57,676 nt of DNA, from the NCBI RefSeq assembly GCF_013911645.1, contig NZ_JACESV010000005.1, forward strand, positions 1 through 57,676, read 5' to 3'. The position numbers were made by a program, and so were the translations under genes. This document shows positions 11,024 through 22,927 of this stretch, piece after piece. Source of the DNA: Allomuricauda sp. GTDB lineage: Bacteria; Bacteroidota; Bacteroidia; Flavobacteriales; Flavobacteriaceae. The notes under the pieces are model-generated. The model was not told where the DNA came from. It worked only from the letters and a program-made list of their open reading frames with translations, and did not search any database. How positions within the stretch are numbered: position 1 is the stretch's first letter; each line of letters starts with the position of its first letter.

Positions 11024-11073
11024 ACGTTCTCGACTACCCCTTCGACTGCTCAGGATGACAGCTCGAACTGACA
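11024..11073 (-). repeat. REP-like hairpin repeat with a second REP inside its loop
   Basis: Read on the minus strand from 11073, the sequence starts TGTCAGTTCGAGC, continues with a second TGTCA-headed unit (TGTCATCCTGAGCAGTCGAA) and then resumes TAGTCGAGAAC. The outer halves match the TGTCAnnTCGAGCG...AGTCGAGAnn unit seen in trpF. It sits in the 152-bp gap between two convergent genes. Confidence 0.7.
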
Positions 11074-11095
11074 CATCAATTTTGCAAAGGTAGTT

Positions 11096-11407
11096 TTATG
11101 CTTCGCCAGTAGGGCCGAAATTTAATGGAATCGCAGGTTGTTCGTAATCTTGGATTGTCCCGTGGGCCGCTTCAAACCTACTCACATTATCGTTCAATGC
11201 CTTTAGCAACTTTTTGGCGTGTTGTGGGGTCAAGATAATTCTGCTCTTCACCTTGGCTTTTGGCGCGCCAGGCATCAAACTAATAAAGTCAACTACAAAT
11301 TCGGATACGGAATGGTTGATGATCGCAAGATTGGAATATGTTCCCTCCGCTGTTTTTTCATCCAACTCTATATTGATCTGCTTCTGCTTTTTCTTTTCTT
11401 CAGCCAT
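11096..11407 (-). CDS. DUF3467 family protein
   Basis: The 103-residue protein has a Lys/Glu-rich start (MAEEKKKQKQ) and a conserved core: INIELDEKTAEGTYSNLAII, HSVSEFVVDFISLMPG, KSRIILTPQHAKKLLKAL, NVSRFE. These match DUF3467, a small bacterial family that in Bacteroidota is typically found right after rpoC, as here. No biochemical role is known to me. A strong terminator separates it from rpoC, so its transcription probably depends on readthrough or a promoter within the short gap. Confidence 0.88.
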   Translation of the reverse strand: MAEEKKKQKQINIELDEKTAEGTYSNLAIINHSVSEFVVDFISLMPGAPKAKVKSRIILTPQHAKKLLKALNDNVSRFEAAHGTIQDYEQPAIPLNFGPTGEA

Positions 11408-11418
11408 GTTACTTGTAT

Positions 11419-11452
11419 TAAAAAGAAAAACCCCGACCTAAAGGCCAGGGTT
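11419..11452 (-). terminator. Rho-independent terminator after rpoC
   Basis: On the minus strand, AACCCTGGCC and GGTCGGGGTT form a 10-bp stem (two wobble pairs) around a TTTA loop, followed by TTTTTCTTTTT. It lies 10 bp after the rpoC stop and ends the secE-rpoC cluster. Confidence 0.85.
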
Positions 11453-11461
11453 TGTTTTTAT

Positions 11462-14400
11462 TTAGAATTTGAATTCCTCTTTGCGGGCCATGATCTCATC
11501 GTACTCCTCTTTGGAACCTACAATGATACTGTCATAATCCCTCATACCGGTACCGGCTGGAATTTTATGTCCTACAATTACATTTTCCTTCAATCCTTCC
11601 AAGGTATCCACTTTACCGCTTACCGCAGCTTCGTTCAATACTTTGGTGGTTTCTTGGAACGATGCAGCCGAGATAAAGGACTTGGTCTGCAACGATGCTC
11701 TAGTGATACCCTGCAAGATTGGCGTAGCAGTTGCTGCGACAGCATCTCTTGCGGTTACCAAGGTTTTGTCCTCTCTTCTAAGAATTGAGTTCTCGTCCCT
11801 TAGCTCACGTACTGTCAAAATCTGTCCTGGTTTCAATCTTTCGGAATCCCCGGCATCCTCAACAACTTTTTTGCCGAAAATTTCATCATTCTCGTTGATA
11901 AAGTCGTCTTTGTGCACCAATTGATTCTCTAGGAAGATGGTATCTCCTGGATCTTGAATCTTCACTTTACGCATCATTTGTCTTACAACAACTTCAAAGT
12001 GCTTATCGTTAATTTTCACACCTTGTAAACGGTAAACTTCTTGTACTTCGTTTACCAAGTATTGCTGTACTGCTGATGGTCCTTTGATGGCCAAGATGTC
12101 TTCTGGTGTAATGGAACCATCGGACAATGGCATTCCAGCACGTACGTAGTCGTTCTCCTGAACCAAAATCTGGTTGGACAACTTAACCAAGTACTTTTTG
12201 ATATCTCCTGTCTTGGACTCGATGATAATCTCACGGTTACCACGCTTGATCTTACCGAAGGATACCACACCATCAATCTCAGAAACAACTGCTGGGTTGG
12301 ATGGGTTACGTGCTTCGAAAAGCTCGGTTACCCTTGGAAGACCACCGGTAATATCCCCTGCCTTGGCAGATTTACGTGGGATTTTTACCAAAATCTTACC
12401 TTCTTTCACCTTCTCGCCATCATCAATCATAAGGTGGGAACCAACTGGCAAGTTGTAAGAACGCAATGTTTCGCCTTTGCTATCCTTGATCAACAAGGTT
12501 GGGATAAGTTTCTTGTTTCTAGTTTCAGAAATTACTTTCTCCTGGAAACCAGTCTGTTCATCGATTTCAACTTGGTAAGTAACCCCTTGCTCAATGTTCT
12601 CGTAGGCAATCTGTCCGGAGAACTCGGAAACAATCACACCGTTATATGGATCCCATTCACAAATCACGGTTCCTTTGGTAATCTTTTCACCGTTTTTGAT
12701 GAACAATTGAGAACCATAAGGAATGTTATTTGTACTTAGGGTAATTCCAGTTTTTGGATCAATAATTTTAACTTCTGAGGTCCTGGAAATTACAATGTTG
12801 GTTTTTCCACCTTCACTGTTTTCTCCTTCTACAAGCCTCAAGTCTTCTATTTCTGCAACACCATCAAACTTGGACTCCAACTTGTTGTCCTCGGAAATGT
12901 TACCTGCAATACCACCCACGTGGAAGGTACGCAATGTTAGCTGTGTACCGGGCTCACCGATGGACTGTGCAGCAACAACACCTACAGCTTCACCTCGTTG
13001 TACCATTTTATTGGTGGCAAGGTTTCTACCGTAACATTTGGCACATATTCCCTGTGGAGCCTCACAAGTCAATGGAGACCTTACTTCTATTTTCTCGATC
13101 GGAGCTGCTTCTACCCTTCTTACATCGACTTCATTGATTTCTTGGCCCGCTCTAAGAACAAGCTCCTCGGTCAATGGGTTGTACACATCGTGCAACGATA
13201 CCCTGCCCAAAATCCTTTCGCCTAAGGTTTCAACAATCTCCTCGTTTTTCTTCAATGGTTCTACCTCGATACCTCTCAAGGTTTCACAATCTTCGCTATT
13301 AACGATAACATCTTGCGACACATCAACCAAACGTCTGGTCAAGTAACCTGCATCCGCCGTTTTCAAAGCGGTATCCGCAAGACCTTTACGCGCACCGTGG
13401 GTAGAGATAAAGTATTCCAAAATCGACAATCCTTCCTTAAAGTTAGAAAGAATCGGGTTTTCGATAATCTCACCACCACCTGCGGTAGATTTTTTAGGCT
13501 TGGCCATCAATCCACGCATACCGGTCAACTGACGAATCTGCTCTTTGGAACCCCTTGCACCTGAATCCAACATCATGTATACGGAGTTGAATCCTTGTTT
13601 GTCTTCACGAATTCGCTTCATGGCCAATTCGGTCAACATGGCATTGGTAGATGTCCAAACATCAATAACCTGGTTATATCGCTCGTTGTTGGTAATAAGA
13701 CCCATGTTGTAGTTCATCATAATACCATCGACCTGCTCGTTTGCCTCGCCGATCATATCCTGCTTTTCTGCTGGAATGATGATATCCCCCAAACTAAAGG
13801 ATAGACCACCTTTAAAGGCGAAATCGTATCCCATGGCCTTGATCTTGTCCAAGAACTCAGCGGTTGTAGGTACATCGGTCACGGCAAGAATGTCCCCAAT
13901 AATATTCCTTAGGGCTTTCTTGTTCAATACTTGGTTGATGAATCCTGCTTGTTCTGGCACTTCCGTGTTGAACAATACACGACCTACCGTGGTTTCAATA
14001 ATTTGATATACCAACTCGCCCTCTTCGTTAAAGTCTTTGGCTCTTACCTTGATTCCGGCATTAAGCGAAACTTTTTTCTCGTTAAAGGCAATCTCTACCT
14101 CTTCAGAAGAATAGAAGGTCAATCCTTCACCTAAAACAGGTTCCTCGGGGGTAGATTTTTTCTCCTTGGTCATGTAGTACAATCCCAAAACCATATCCTG
14201 AGATGGTACGGTAATCGGAGAACCGTTGGCCGGGTTAAGGATATTTTGTGAAGCCAACATCAATAATTGTGCTTCCAAAATGGCCTCTGGTCCCAATGGC
14301 AAGTGAACTGCCATCTGGTCCCCATCAAAATCCGCGTTAAATGCGGTACATGCCAATGGGTGCAAACGAATCGCCTTACCTTCAATAAGTTTGGGCTGGA

Positions 14401-15760
14401 ACGCTTGAATACCCAATCTGTGCAATGTGGGGGCCCGGTTCAATAGTACTGGGTGTCCTTTTAGGACGTTTTCAAGAATGTCCCAAACTACGGGCTCCTT
14501 CTTGTCTATGATCTTTTTGGCAGATTTAACGGTCTTTACAATACCTCTTTCAATCAACTTACGGATGATGAATGGCTTGTAAAGCTCGGCCGCCATATCT
14601 TTTGGGAGACCACATTCGTACAATTTCAATTCCGGCCCAACAACAATTACGGAACGAGCGGAGTAATCCACACGTTTACCCAAAAGGTTTTGACGGAAAC
14701 GACCTTGCTTACCTTTCAATGAATCGGAAAGGGATTTCAATGGTCTGTTGGATTCTGTTTTTACTGCAGATGCTTTTCTTGTGTTATCGAAAAGGGAATC
14801 CACCGCTTCTTGAAGCATACGTTTTTCGTTCCTCAAAATCACCTCTGGTGCTTTGATTTCCATCAAACGCTTCAAACGGTTGTTACGGATAATCACCCTA
14901 CGGTACAAGTCGTTCAAATCGGAAGTGGCAAAACGACCACCATCCAAGGGCACCAATGGACGCAACTCAGGTGGAATTACAGGAATTACCTTCATGATCA
15001 TCCACTCAGGGTTGTTTTCCCTGTTGTTTTGTGACTCACGTAAAGCCTCAACAACCTGAAGGCGTTTCAATGCCTCGGTCTTACGTTGTTTTGAGGTTTC
15101 TGTGTTAGCCTTATGACGTAGTTCGTAAGACAATTGTTCCAAATCGATTCTGGACAATATCTCAATCAAACATTCGGCACCCATTTTGGCGATGAACTTA
15201 TTGGGATCGTTATCCTCCAAGTATTGGTTCTCGGTAGGAATGGATTCCAAAATGTTCAAGTATTCCTCCTCGGTCAAGAAATCCATTTTATTGATTTCCT
15301 CACCTTCTGGACCTTTGGCAATACCTGGCTGGATAACCACATACCTTTCGTAGTATATGATCATGTCCAACTTTTTGGAAGGCAATCCCAAAAGGTATCC
15401 TATTTTGTTCGGCAGCGAACGGAAGTACCAGATGTGTGCCACAGGAACCACAAGGTTGATGTGTCCTACACGGTCTCTACGTACTTTTTTCTCCGTCACT
15501 TCAACACCACAACGATCACAAACAATTCCACGGTAACGGATTCTCTTGTATTTACCACAGGCACATTCGTAATCCTTTACAGGACCAAAAATACGCTCGC
15601 AGAACAATCCATCACGCTCTGGTTTGTGCGTTCTATAGTTTATGGTTTCCGGCTTCAACACCTCGCCGCGGGACTCGGCCAAGATAGACTCTGGAGAGGC
15701 CAATCCTATGGAAATTTTGTTGAACCTTTTTTGTGCGTTATTATCTTTTATTCTAGCCAT
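11462..15760 (-). CDS. rpoC: DNA-directed RNA polymerase subunit beta'
   Basis: The protein is 1432 residues, normal for Bacteroidota. The N-terminal zinc-binding cysteines ([20 protein letters not shown]), the catalytic magnesium loop [12 protein letters not shown] and a second zinc site ([13 protein letters not shown]) are present, along with trigger-loop/bridge-helix sequence ([16 protein letters not shown]). Together with RpoB it forms the polymerase active centre. It follows rpoB by 38 bp and precedes a strong terminator. No truncation is seen. Confidence 0.98.
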   Translation of the reverse strand: MARIKDNNAQKRFNKISIGLASPESILAESRGEVLKPETINYRTHKPERDGLFCERIFGPVKDYECACGKYKRIRYRGIVCDRCGVEVTEKKVRRDRVGHINLVVPVAHIWYFRSLPNKIGYLLGLPSKKLDMIIYYERYVVIQPGIAKGPEGEEINKMDFLTEEEYLNILESIPTENQYLEDNDPNKFIAKMGAECLIEILSRIDLEQLSYELRHKANTETSKQRKTEALKRLQVVEALRESQNNRENNPEWMIMKVIPVIPPELRPLVPLDGGRFATSDLNDLYRRVIIRNNRLKRLMEIKAPEVILRNEKRMLQEAVDSLFDNTRKASAVKTESNRPLKSLSDSLKGKQGRFRQNLLGKRVDYSARSVIVVGPELKLYECGLPKDMAAELYKPFIIRKLIERGIVKTVKSAKKIIDKKEPVVWDILENVLKGHPVLLNRAPTLHRLGIQAFQPKLIEGKAIRLHPLACTAFNADFDGDQMAVHLPLGPEAILEAQLLMLASQNILNPANGSPITVPSQDMVLGLYYMTKEKKSTPEEPVLGEGLTFYSSEEVEIAFNEKKVSLNAGIKVRAKDFNEEGELVYQIIETTVGRVLFNTEVPEQAGFINQVLNKKALRNIIGDILAVTDVPTTAEFLDKIKAMGYDFAFKGGLSFSLGDIIIPAEKQDMIGEANEQVDGIMMNYNMGLITNNERYNQVIDVWTSTNAMLTELAMKRIREDKQGFNSVYMMLDSGARGSKEQIRQLTGMRGLMAKPKKSTAGGGEIIENPILSNFKEGLSILEYFISTHGARKGLADTALKTADAGYLTRRLVDVSQDVIVNSEDCETLRGIEVEPLKKNEEIVETLGERILGRVSLHDVYNPLTEELVLRAGQEINEVDVRRVEAAPIEKIEVRSPLTCEAPQGICAKCYGRNLATNKMVQRGEAVGVVAAQSIGEPGTQLTLRTFHVGGIAGNISEDNKLESKFDGVAEIEDLRLVEGENSEGGKTNIVISRTSEVKIIDPKTGITLSTNNIPYGSQLFIKNGEKITKGTVICEWDPYNGVIVSEFSGQIAYENIEQGVTYQVEIDEQTGFQEKVISETRNKKLIPTLLIKDSKGETLRSYNLPVGSHLMIDDGEKVKEGKILVKIPRKSAKAGDITGGLPRVTELFEARNPSNPAVVSEIDGVVSFGKIKRGNREIIIESKTGDIKKYLVKLSNQILVQENDYVRAGMPLSDGSITPEDILAIKGPSAVQQYLVNEVQEVYRLQGVKINDKHFEVVVRQMMRKVKIQDPGDTIFLENQLVHKDDFINENDEIFGKKVVEDAGDSERLKPGQILTVRELRDENSILRREDKTLVTARDAVAATATPILQGITRASLQTKSFISAASFQETTKVLNEAAVSGKVDTLEGLKENVIVGHKIPAGTGMRDYDSIIVGSKEEYDEIMARKEEFKF

Positions 15761-15798
15761 AACAATATGGTGATGATATAGTTAATGTATATAGTATT

Positions 15799-18700
15799 CT
15801 ATTCTTCCAATCGGATATCCAAGCCCAAACCTTTAAGTTCGTGCATCAATACGTTGAAAGATTCTGGCAACCCAGGTTCTGGCATGGTCTCACCTTTTAC
15901 GATGGTCTCATAGGTCTTGGCCCTTCCGATAACATCATCCGACTTAACGGTCAATATTTCTCTAAGGGTAGATGATGCGCCGTAGGCTTCCAAAGCCCAA
16001 ACTTCCATCTCTCCAAAACGCTGACCACCAAACTGTGCCTTACCACCCAATGGTTGCTGAGTGATCAATGAGTATGGTCCAATAGATCTTGCGTGCATCT
16101 TATCGTCCACCATGTGACCTAGTTTCAACATGTAGATAACCCCAACGGTTGCTCGTTGGTCGAAACGCTGACCTGTTCCACCGTCATAAAGGTAGGTGTG
16201 CCCAAATCTTGGCACGCCTGCTTCATCGGTAAGCTTGTTGATCTCTTCCAACGAGGCACCGTCGAAAATCGGGGTCGCATATTTTTGACCCAATTTTTGT
16301 CCGGCCCAGCCCAATACGGTTTCGTAAATCTGACCAATGTTCATCCTTGATGGTACACCAAGTGGGTTCAATACAATGTCCACTGGGGTTCCATCTTCCA
16401 AGAATGGCATATCCTCTTGACGAACGATACGGGCAACAATACCTTTGTTACCGTGACGACCTGCCATTTTATCACCTACTTTAAGCTTACGCTTTTTGGC
16501 GATGTAGACTTTGGCCAACTTCATGATACCTGCAGGAAGCTCATCCCCTACGGAGATGGTAAACTTGTCCCTTCTCAGGTTACCTTGAATATCGTTCAAT
16601 TTGATTTTATAGTTGTGCAACAAGTCGGCAACCAAAGCATTGGTAGCGTCGTCCGTTGTCCAGCTTCCACCGACCAAGTGAGCGAAATCGTCTACGGCGT
16701 TCAACATTTTGATGGTGTATTTCTTTCCTTTTGGAAGTACTTCTTCACCCAAATCGTTGATTACGCCTTGTGATGTTTTTCCGCTGATCAAACTGAACAA
16801 TTTCTCGATCAATTCGTCTTTCAGTTGTTGGAACTTCACTTCGTAGTCCATCTCCAATCTGGCGATGGCCTCTTTATCTTCGGAACGCTTTCTCTTGTCC
16901 TTGATGGAACGGGAGAACAATTTCTTGTCGATAACCACACCTCTCAACGATGGTGAAGCCTTCAATGAAGCATCCTTAACGTCACCTGCTTTGTCACCAA
17001 AAATGGCACGCAGCAATTTTTCTTCAGGAGTTGGGTCTGATTCTCCTTTTGGAGTAATCTTACCGATCAAAATATCCCCAGGCTTCACTTCGGCACCGAT
17101 ACGGATCATACCGTACTCGTCCAAATCCTTGGTAGCTTCTTCGGATACGTTTGGAATATCGTTGGTCAATTCCTCTGCGCCCAATTTGGTATCCCTTACT
17201 TCCAACGAATACTCATCAACGTGGATAGAGGTAAAGATATCCTCACGAACCACTTTTTCAGAGATCACGATCGCATCCTCAAAGTTGTATCCTTTCCAAG
17301 GCATAAAGGCAACCTTCATGTTTCTACCCAAGGCCAATTCACCTTTTTCGGTAGCGTAACCTTCGCAAAGCACCTGACCCTTTTTCACTTTGTCGCCTTT
17401 TCTTACGATAGGCTTCAAGTTGATGCTGGTCCCTTGGTTTGTTTTTCTAAACTTTACCAATTGGTAAGTCTTCGAGTCATCGTCAAAGCTTACCAAGCGC
17501 TCTTCTTCGGTCCTTGTATATTTTATGGTGATTTTCTGTGAATCCACATATTCCACTACGCCATCTCCCTCTGCATTGATCAATACTCGGGAATCTGTAG
17601 CTACTTGTCTTTCCAGACCTGTACCCACAATCGGGGAATCCGGTCTCAACAATGGAACTGCTTGACGCATCATGTTCGATCCCATCAAGGCACGGTTTGC
17701 ATCATCGTGCTCCAAGAAAGGAATCAAGGATGCGGAAATGGATGCAATTTGGTTCGGTGCAACATCTGTGTACTTCACCTCTGTTGGATCCACGACTGGG
17801 AAATCGCCTTCTTCACGGGCAATTACCTTTTCTCTTTCAATAGTACCATCTTCTGCCAATGGAATGTTGGCTTGGGCAATCTTCATTCCTTCTTCTTCCT
17901 CTGCACTTAGGTACATGTGGTTTTTAGTGTCCACTTTACCATTCTCTACTTTACGGTAAGGAGTTTCCAAGAAGCCCATATTGTTCACCTTCGCAAATAC
18001 GGACAAGGAAGAAATCAAACCAATGTTCGGTCCTTCAGGTGTCTCGATTGGACACAATCTTCCGTAGTGTGTATAGTGAACGTCACGCACCTCGAAACCT
18101 GCTCTTTCACGGGAAAGACCACCTGGCCCCAATGCGGACAATCTTCTTTTGTGTGTAATCTCTGCCAACGGGTTGGTCTGGTCCATGAACTGGGACAACT
18201 GGTTGGTTCCGAAGAAGGAGTTGATCACGGAGGACAATGTCTTCGCGTTGATCAAATCTATCGGGGTAAACACCTCGTTGTCACGAACGTTCATACGCTC
18301 ACGGATGGTACGTGCCATACGCGCCAAACCTACACCAAATTGTGAGGACAATTGTTCACCTACGGTTCTTACACGACGGTTGGACAAGTGATCGATATCA
18401 TCAATCTCTGCTTTGGAGTTAATCAACTCAATCAAATACTTGATAATGGTGATGATATCTTCTTTGGTCAACACTTGTTTGTCCATTCCGATATCCAAGC
18501 CCAATTTCTTGTTCATTCTGTAACGCCCTACCTCACCTAGGTTGTAACGTTGGTCTGAGAAGAACAATTTGTCGATAATCCCACGAGCTGTTTCCTCATC
18601 TGGCGGCTCGGCATTACGCAATTGTCTGTAAATGTGCTCTACCGCTTCTTTTTCGGAGTTGGTAGGATCTTTTTGCAACGTGTTGTGGATGATGGCGTAA

Positions 18701-19608
18701 TCGGATTGTGCATTGTTCTCCTTGTGAAGCAAAATGGTCTTCACATCGGCATCAATGATTTCATCGATATGCTCTTTTTCCAAAACGGTATCACGATCAA
18801 GTACAATTTCGTTTCGTTCGATGGAAACCACTTCTCCCGTATCCTCGTCCACGAAATCCTCATGCCATGTGTTCAACACCCTGGCGGCCAATTTACGGCC
18901 CAATACTTTTTTAAGTCCGGTCTTGGAAACTTTTACTTCTTCCGAAAGGTCGAAGATTTCCAAAATATCCTTGTCCCTTTCAAAGCCAATGGCACGGAAC
19001 AAAGTGGTTACCGGTAATTTTTTCTTCCTATCAATGTAGGCATACATCACCGAGTTGATGTCGGTGGCGAATTCAATCCAAGATCCTTTGAAAGGAATTA
19101 CCCTGGCCGAATACAATTTTGTTCCATTTGCGTGGAAAGACTGTCCAAAGAAAACCCCTGGAGATCTGTGCAACTGGGATACTACAACGCGTTCTGCTCC
19201 GTTGATCACAAAGGTTCCACTAGGAGTCATATAGGGGATAGTTCCCAAATACACATCCTGTACGATAGTTTCGAAATCCTCGTGTTCTGGATCGGTACAG
19301 TACAATTTTAAACGTGCCTTTAAGGGTACGCTATAGGTAAGTCCACGCTCTATACATTCTTGGATGGAATATCTTGGTGGATCAATGAAGTAATCCAAAA
19401 ACTCAAGTACAAACTGGTTTCTGGTATCTGTGATTGGAAAATTCTCCATGAAGGTGTTGTAGAGACCTTCGTTTCCTCTTTCGTCAGATTTAGTTTCAAG
19501 CTGGAAAAAGTCTTGGAACGATTTTATCTGAATGTCCAAGAAATCCGGGTATTCCGGTATGTTCTTAGCGGATGCGAAATTAACTCTTTCAATAGTGTTT
19601 GTGAACAT
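15799..19608 (-). CDS. rpoB: DNA-directed RNA polymerase subunit beta
   Basis: The protein is 1269 residues. The rifampicin-region sequence ([34 protein letters not shown]) is complete, with the usual Asp, His, Arg and Ser positions of a sensitive enzyme. Conserved [23 protein letters not shown] and the C-terminal [11 protein letters not shown] are present. It is encoded after rplL with a 128-bp gap that contains a hairpin, and before rpoC. Confidence 0.98.
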   Translation of the reverse strand: MFTNTIERVNFASAKNIPEYPDFLDIQIKSFQDFFQLETKSDERGNEGLYNTFMENFPITDTRNQFVLEFLDYFIDPPRYSIQECIERGLTYSVPLKARLKLYCTDPEHEDFETIVQDVYLGTIPYMTPSGTFVINGAERVVVSQLHRSPGVFFGQSFHANGTKLYSARVIPFKGSWIEFATDINSVMYAYIDRKKKLPVTTLFRAIGFERDKDILEIFDLSEEVKVSKTGLKKVLGRKLAARVLNTWHEDFVDEDTGEVVSIERNEIVLDRDTVLEKEHIDEIIDADVKTILLHKENNAQSDYAIIHNTLQKDPTNSEKEAVEHIYRQLRNAEPPDEETARGIIDKLFFSDQRYNLGEVGRYRMNKKLGLDIGMDKQVLTKEDIITIIKYLIELINSKAEIDDIDHLSNRRVRTVGEQLSSQFGVGLARMARTIRERMNVRDNEVFTPIDLINAKTLSSVINSFFGTNQLSQFMDQTNPLAEITHKRRLSALGPGGLSRERAGFEVRDVHYTHYGRLCPIETPEGPNIGLISSLSVFAKVNNMGFLETPYRKVENGKVDTKNHMYLSAEEEEGMKIAQANIPLAEDGTIEREKVIAREEGDFPVVDPTEVKYTDVAPNQIASISASLIPFLEHDDANRALMGSNMMRQAVPLLRPDSPIVGTGLERQVATDSRVLINAEGDGVVEYVDSQKITIKYTRTEEERLVSFDDDSKTYQLVKFRKTNQGTSINLKPIVRKGDKVKKGQVLCEGYATEKGELALGRNMKVAFMPWKGYNFEDAIVISEKVVREDIFTSIHVDEYSLEVRDTKLGAEELTNDIPNVSEEATKDLDEYGMIRIGAEVKPGDILIGKITPKGESDPTPEEKLLRAIFGDKAGDVKDASLKASPSLRGVVIDKKLFSRSIKDKRKRSEDKEAIARLEMDYEVKFQQLKDELIEKLFSLISGKTSQGVINDLGEEVLPKGKKYTIKMLNAVDDFAHLVGGSWTTDDATNALVADLLHNYKIKLNDIQGNLRRDKFTISVGDELPAGIMKLAKVYIAKKRKLKVGDKMAGRHGNKGIVARIVRQEDMPFLEDGTPVDIVLNPLGVPSRMNIGQIYETVLGWAGQKLGQKYATPIFDGASLEEINKLTDEAGVPRFGHTYLYDGGTGQRFDQRATVGVIYMLKLGHMVDDKMHARSIGPYSLITQQPLGGKAQFGGQRFGEMEVWALEAYGASSTLREILTVKSDDVIGRAKTYETIVKGETMPEPGLPESFNVLMHELKGLGLDIRLEE

Positions 19609-19682
19609 CTATGGACAAATTTTGATCGTGAATACTAAGTGGGTTGGTGTACGGCTTTATACACTCCTTATATAAATAGGCT

Positions 19683-19711
19683 AAGGTCTAACCAAAAAAT
19701 GGAAAGACCTT
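19683..19711 (-). other. Hairpin in the rplL-rpoB gap
   Basis: AAGGTCT at 19683-19689 and AGACCTT at 19705-19711 are perfect inverted repeats with a 15-nt loop. There is no U-run, so it is not a full terminator. In other bacteria this gap holds partial terminators or RNA-processing sites that set the ribosomal protein to polymerase ratio; that role is inferred here. Confidence 0.4.
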
Positions 19712-19736
19712 AACCAAGTTCTTATGGGAAAAGCGA

Positions 19737-20120
19737 TTATTTAAGCTCAACTTCTGCTCCTGCTTCTTCCAATGATTTTTTGATACCTTCTGCCTCATCT
19801 TTGGCAACACCTTCCTTAACAGCTTTTGGTGCGCTGTCAACGATTTCTTTAGCGTCTTTCAGTCCAAGACCGGTCAATTCCTTAACCAATTTTACGACTG
19901 CCAATTTAGAACCACCAGCAGCTGTAAGGATTACATCAAATTCTGATTTTTCCTCAGCAGCTTCACCTTCGCCTCCACCAGCGGCAGCACCACCGGCAAC
20001 GGCTACTGCAGCAGCAGCAGGCTCAATACCATATTCTTCTTTTAAAATGTCGGCCAATTCATTTACCTCTTTTACTGTAAGGTTTACCAACTGTTCTGCA
20101 AAATCTTTTAAATCTGCCAT
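19737..20120 (-). CDS. rplL: Ribosomal protein bL12 (L7/L12)
   Basis: The 127-residue acidic stalk protein recruits translation factors. It has an N-terminal dimerisation segment ([25 protein letters not shown]), a flexible Ala/Gly-rich hinge ([18 protein letters not shown]) and the C-terminal domain ([34 protein letters not shown]). It follows rplJ by 55 bp. Confidence 0.97.
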   Translation of the reverse strand: MADLKDFAEQLVNLTVKEVNELADILKEEYGIEPAAAAVAVAGGAAAGGGEGEAAEEKSEFDVILTAAGGSKLAVVKLVKELTGLGLKDAKEIVDSAPKAVKEGVAKDEAEGIKKSLEEAGAEVELK

Positions 20121-20175
20121 TTTTCTATCGTTTAATAAAAATGTTTAAAAATATACTTAGTTTATTGTGCGCGAA

Positions 20176-20694
20176 TTATTCTTTCTCAGAAAGGGTTTTA
20201 AGGATACCTGCCAATTTACCGCCTCCGGACTTAAGTCCAGAAATAACGTTTTTGGCCGGTGATTGTAACAATCCGATGATATCCCCGATAACTTCCTCTT
20301 TGGACTTGATGTTAACAAGTGCATCAAGATAGTTATCCCCAATGTAAATGGCCTCTTCGATAAAGGCACCTTTTAATACGGGCTTTTCTGATTTTTTTCT
20401 AAAGTTCTTGATAAGTTTCGCAGGTGCGTTCCCTGTTTCGGACAACATCAATGATGTATTACCTTTCAATACATCGGGAAGTTCACCAAATTCCTTATCA
20501 GAAGCTTCCATTGCTTTTGCAAGCAAGGTGTTCTTTACGACCGCAAGCTTAATGTTCGCCTTAAAACACGCTCTTCTTAAATTGGAGGTGTCCACGGCAT
20601 TCAACCCTGATATATCCGCCAAGTAAATGTTGGGATTATCAGTCAACTGTGCAGTCAAGTCTTTTATTACTGTTGCTTTTTCTTCTCTTGTCAT
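20176..20694 (-). CDS. rplJ: Ribosomal protein uL10
   Basis: The 172-residue stalk base protein binds 23S rRNA and bL12 dimers. It has a typical N-terminus (TREEKATVIKDLTAQLTDNP, YLADISGLNAVDTSNLRR) and a C-terminal bL12-binding helix. It sits between rplA and rplL. The long plus-strand frames over it are shadows. Confidence 0.96.
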   Translation of the reverse strand: MTREEKATVIKDLTAQLTDNPNIYLADISGLNAVDTSNLRRACFKANIKLAVVKNTLLAKAMEASDKEFGELPDVLKGNTSLMLSETGNAPAKLIKNFRKKSEKPVLKGAFIEEAIYIGDNYLDALVNIKSKEEVIGDIIGLLQSPAKNVISGLKSGGGKLAGILKTLSEKE

Positions 20695-20717
20695 AGTTAA
20701 AAAAATTGAACTACCAG

Positions 20718-21410
20718 TTATTGAACTGCTTTTGGATCTAATTGAATACTAGGACTCATGGTACTTGACAAGTAAATACTTCTCATGTACACACCTTTTG
20801 CAGCAGATGGCTTCATTTTCACCAAGGTGTCAATCAACTCCCTAGCGTTTCCTGCGATTTTGTCCGCAGAGAAAGAAGCTTTTCCGATTGCAGCGTGTAC
20901 AATACCTGTTTTGTCCACTTTAAAGTCAATTTTACCGGCCTTAACATCGGATACTGCTTTGGCAACATCCATTGTTACGGTTCCAGTTTTAGGATTGGGC
21001 ATTAAACCTCTAGGTCCCAAAATTCTACCTAATGGTCCCAATTTACCCATAACGCTTGGCATGGTGATGATTACATCAACATCGGTCCAACCGCCTTTAA
21101 TTTTTTCCAAATATTCGTCCAACCCTACAAAGTCAGCGCCAGCTTCTTTAGCTTCTGCTTCTTTGTCTGGAGTCACCAATGCCAAAACTTTTACGTCTTT
21201 ACCAGTTCCGTGAGGAAGGGTAACAACGCCTCGCACCATTTGATTTGCTTTTCTTGGATCTACACCCAAACGAACTGCCAAATCAATGGAAGCGTCAAAT
21301 TTTACATTGGTTATTTCTTTTACTAAAGCTGATGCCTCTTCCAAAGAATAGAGTTTGTTCTTATCTATTTTGGATTGGGCTTCTTTTTGCTTTTTAGTCA
21401 ATCTTGCCAT
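20718..21410 (-). CDS. rplA: Ribosomal protein uL1
   Basis: The 230-residue L1-stalk protein carries the signature [19 protein letters not shown] and the [13 protein letters not shown] region. It is encoded 20 bp after rplK and 23 bp before rplJ. uL1 often represses translation of its own operon by binding the mRNA; I did not identify the site here. Confidence 0.97.
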   Translation of the reverse strand: MARLTKKQKEAQSKIDKNKLYSLEEASALVKEITNVKFDASIDLAVRLGVDPRKANQMVRGVVTLPHGTGKDVKVLALVTPDKEAEAKEAGADFVGLDEYLEKIKGGWTDVDVIITMPSVMGKLGPLGRILGPRGLMPNPKTGTVTMDVAKAVSDVKAGKIDFKVDKTGIVHAAIGKASFSADKIAGNARELIDTLVKMKPSAAKGVYMRSIYLSSTMSPSIQLDPKAVQ

Positions 21411-21430
21411 TTCTTAATTGCTTTAAGATT

Positions 21431-21868
21431 TTAAAAAGGTCTCTGTCCGGCTATTTTCAAGCCCATAGATCTTGCAGTACCCGCAACCATACTCATTGCA
21501 GATTCTACGGTAAAAGCATTTAAATCCACCATTTTATCTTCGGCGATTGCTTTTACTTGATCCCAGGTTACTGAACCGTTTTTAACCCTGTTAGGTTCGC
21601 CAGATCCTTTTTTAATCTTAGCTGCTTCCATCAATTGAACTGCCGCAGGTGGTGTTTTTACAACAAAATCGAAAGATTTATCCTTGTAAACGGTGATAAC
21701 GACCGGCAATACCTTGCCTGGTTTGTCCTGTGTACGAGCATTAAACTGCTTACAGAACTCCATGATGTTAACACCAGCAGCACCTAAGGCGGGTCCAACC
21801 GGTGGCGATGGGTTCGCAGCACCTCCCCTAACTTGTAATTTAACTACCTTATCTACTTCTTTTGCCAT
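21431..21868 (-). CDS. rplK: Ribosomal protein uL11
   Basis: The 145-residue protein has the N-terminal [36 protein letters not shown] and the C-terminal rRNA-binding domain ending SMGLKIAG. It forms the GTPase-associated centre with the uL10/bL12 stalk. It lies between nusG and rplA. Confidence 0.97.
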   Translation of the reverse strand: MAKEVDKVVKLQVRGGAANPSPPVGPALGAAGVNIMEFCKQFNARTQDKPGKVLPVVITVYKDKSFDFVVKTPPAAVQLMEAAKIKKGSGEPNRVKNGSVTWDQVKAIAEDKMVDLNAFTVESAMSMVAGTARSMGLKIAGQRPF

Positions 21869-21935
21869 TGTTTCTAATTAAATTTAAAGTGTGTCAATTG
21901 GAAGCAACACAGCTTTATATATGTAACAGCTCTTG

Positions 21936-22487
21936 TTATACTTTTTCTACTTGCATATAGCTTAGTTCCAATGGTGTTTTTCTTCCGAAAATCTTTACCA
22001 TTACTTCCAGCTTACGCTTTTCTTCATTGATTTTTTCAACAGTTCCATTAAATCCGTTGAAAGGTCCATCAATAACCTTAACCGTTTCTCCCAACACAAA
22101 TGGAATCGCAACATTGTCTGTATTAACAGCCAACTCGTCCACTTTCCCCAACATACGGTTTACTTCAGATTTTCTTAAAGGAATTGGGTCTCCACCCTTA
22201 ACTTCGCCCAAGAAACCGATTACATTGGTAATTGAACGAATGATGTGAACCATTTCCCCTCCAAGATTGGCCTTTATCATGATATATCCCGGAAAGTACA
22301 CACGTTCTTTATTTATTTTCTTTCCGTTTCTGATCTGAACAACTTTTTCGGTAGGCACTAGAACTTCTTCAAGGTAATCGCCAAAACCTGCGCGCTCTAC
22401 CTCACTTTCTATATAGCCTTTGATCTTGTTTTCTTGACCACTGACCGCTCTAACCACATACCATTTCTTTTCAAGTACCTCAGACAT
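21936..22487 (-). CDS. nusG: Transcription antitermination/pausing factor NusG
   Basis: The 183-residue protein has the NGN domain (KKWYVVRAVSGQENKIKGYI, PGYIMIKANL) and a C-terminal KOW domain (GETVKVIDGPFNGFNGTVEK). It couples RNA polymerase with Rho or the ribosome. It is encoded 12 bp after secE, the classic order. Confidence 0.97.
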   Translation of the reverse strand: MSEVLEKKWYVVRAVSGQENKIKGYIESEVERAGFGDYLEEVLVPTEKVVQIRNGKKINKERVYFPGYIMIKANLGGEMVHIIRSITNVIGFLGEVKGGDPIPLRKSEVNRMLGKVDELAVNTDNVAIPFVLGETVKVIDGPFNGFNGTVEKINEEKRKLEVMVKIFGRKTPLELSYMQVEKV

Positions 22488-22499
22488 ATCGACCGATCT

Positions 22500-22688
22500 T
22501 TATCCTATTAACTTATCAAAATACAACGTAATCAAGCTACTGAACAAGGAATCCACCCCCCATGTTGCCAAAGCAAACAAGATGGAGAAAACAGCTACAA
22601 TAACCATTAGATTGGAAGCTTTTCCTTTTTCCAACCACGTAACATTGTTCTTAAGTTCTTCTAATGATTCCTTTATGTAAGTGACCAT
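22500..22688 (-). CDS. secE: Preprotein translocase subunit SecE
   Basis: The 62-residue single-span protein has an amphipathic N-terminal helix (YIKESLEELKNNVTWLEKGKA) followed by one membrane segment (NLMVIVAVFSILFALATWGVDSLF). This is the minimal SecE found outside Gammaproteobacteria. It stabilises SecY. It is encoded between tRNA-Trp and nusG. Confidence 0.95.
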   Translation of the reverse strand: MVTYIKESLEELKNNVTWLEKGKASNLMVIVAVFSILFALATWGVDSLFSSLITLYFDKLIG

Positions 22689-22710
22689 GATTTTTTATGT
22701 ATTATTCTTG

Positions 22711-22736
22711 CATGCTTCGACTGCGCTCAACACAGG
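22711..22736 (-). repeat. REP-like fragment between tRNA-Trp and secE
   Basis: The minus strand reads GCCTGTGTTGAGCGCAGTCG then AAGCATGC, which contains the TTGAGCGCAGTCGAA core of the repeats around the trp operon. It lies in a transcribed spacer of an essential operon. Confidence 0.55.
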
Positions 22737-22782
22737 CTTCAGAGAGATATTCATCCCGTCACGCTAACGTCTTTTCTTTTTG

Positions 22783-22855
22783 CACGGGAGGAGAGACTCG
22801 AACTCCCGACACCTGGTTTTGGAGACCAGTGCTCTACCAACTGAGCTACACCCGT
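22783..22855 (-). tRNA. tRNA-Trp (CCA)
   Basis: A 73-nt cloverleaf. The anticodon stem CTGGT/ACCAG holds loop CTCCAAA with anticodon CCA, the D arm reads AGCTCAGTTGGTAGAGC and the T loop TTCGAGT. The acceptor stem has one T-T mismatch near its base. It lies between tuf and secE as in other Bacteroidota. Confidence 0.95.
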
Positions 22856-22927
22856 TTATAATTACACTGAAAGGTATCCCGAGAAAATCGGAACACCCTT
22901 GAGTGCAATTTTATTATAAAATGAATC

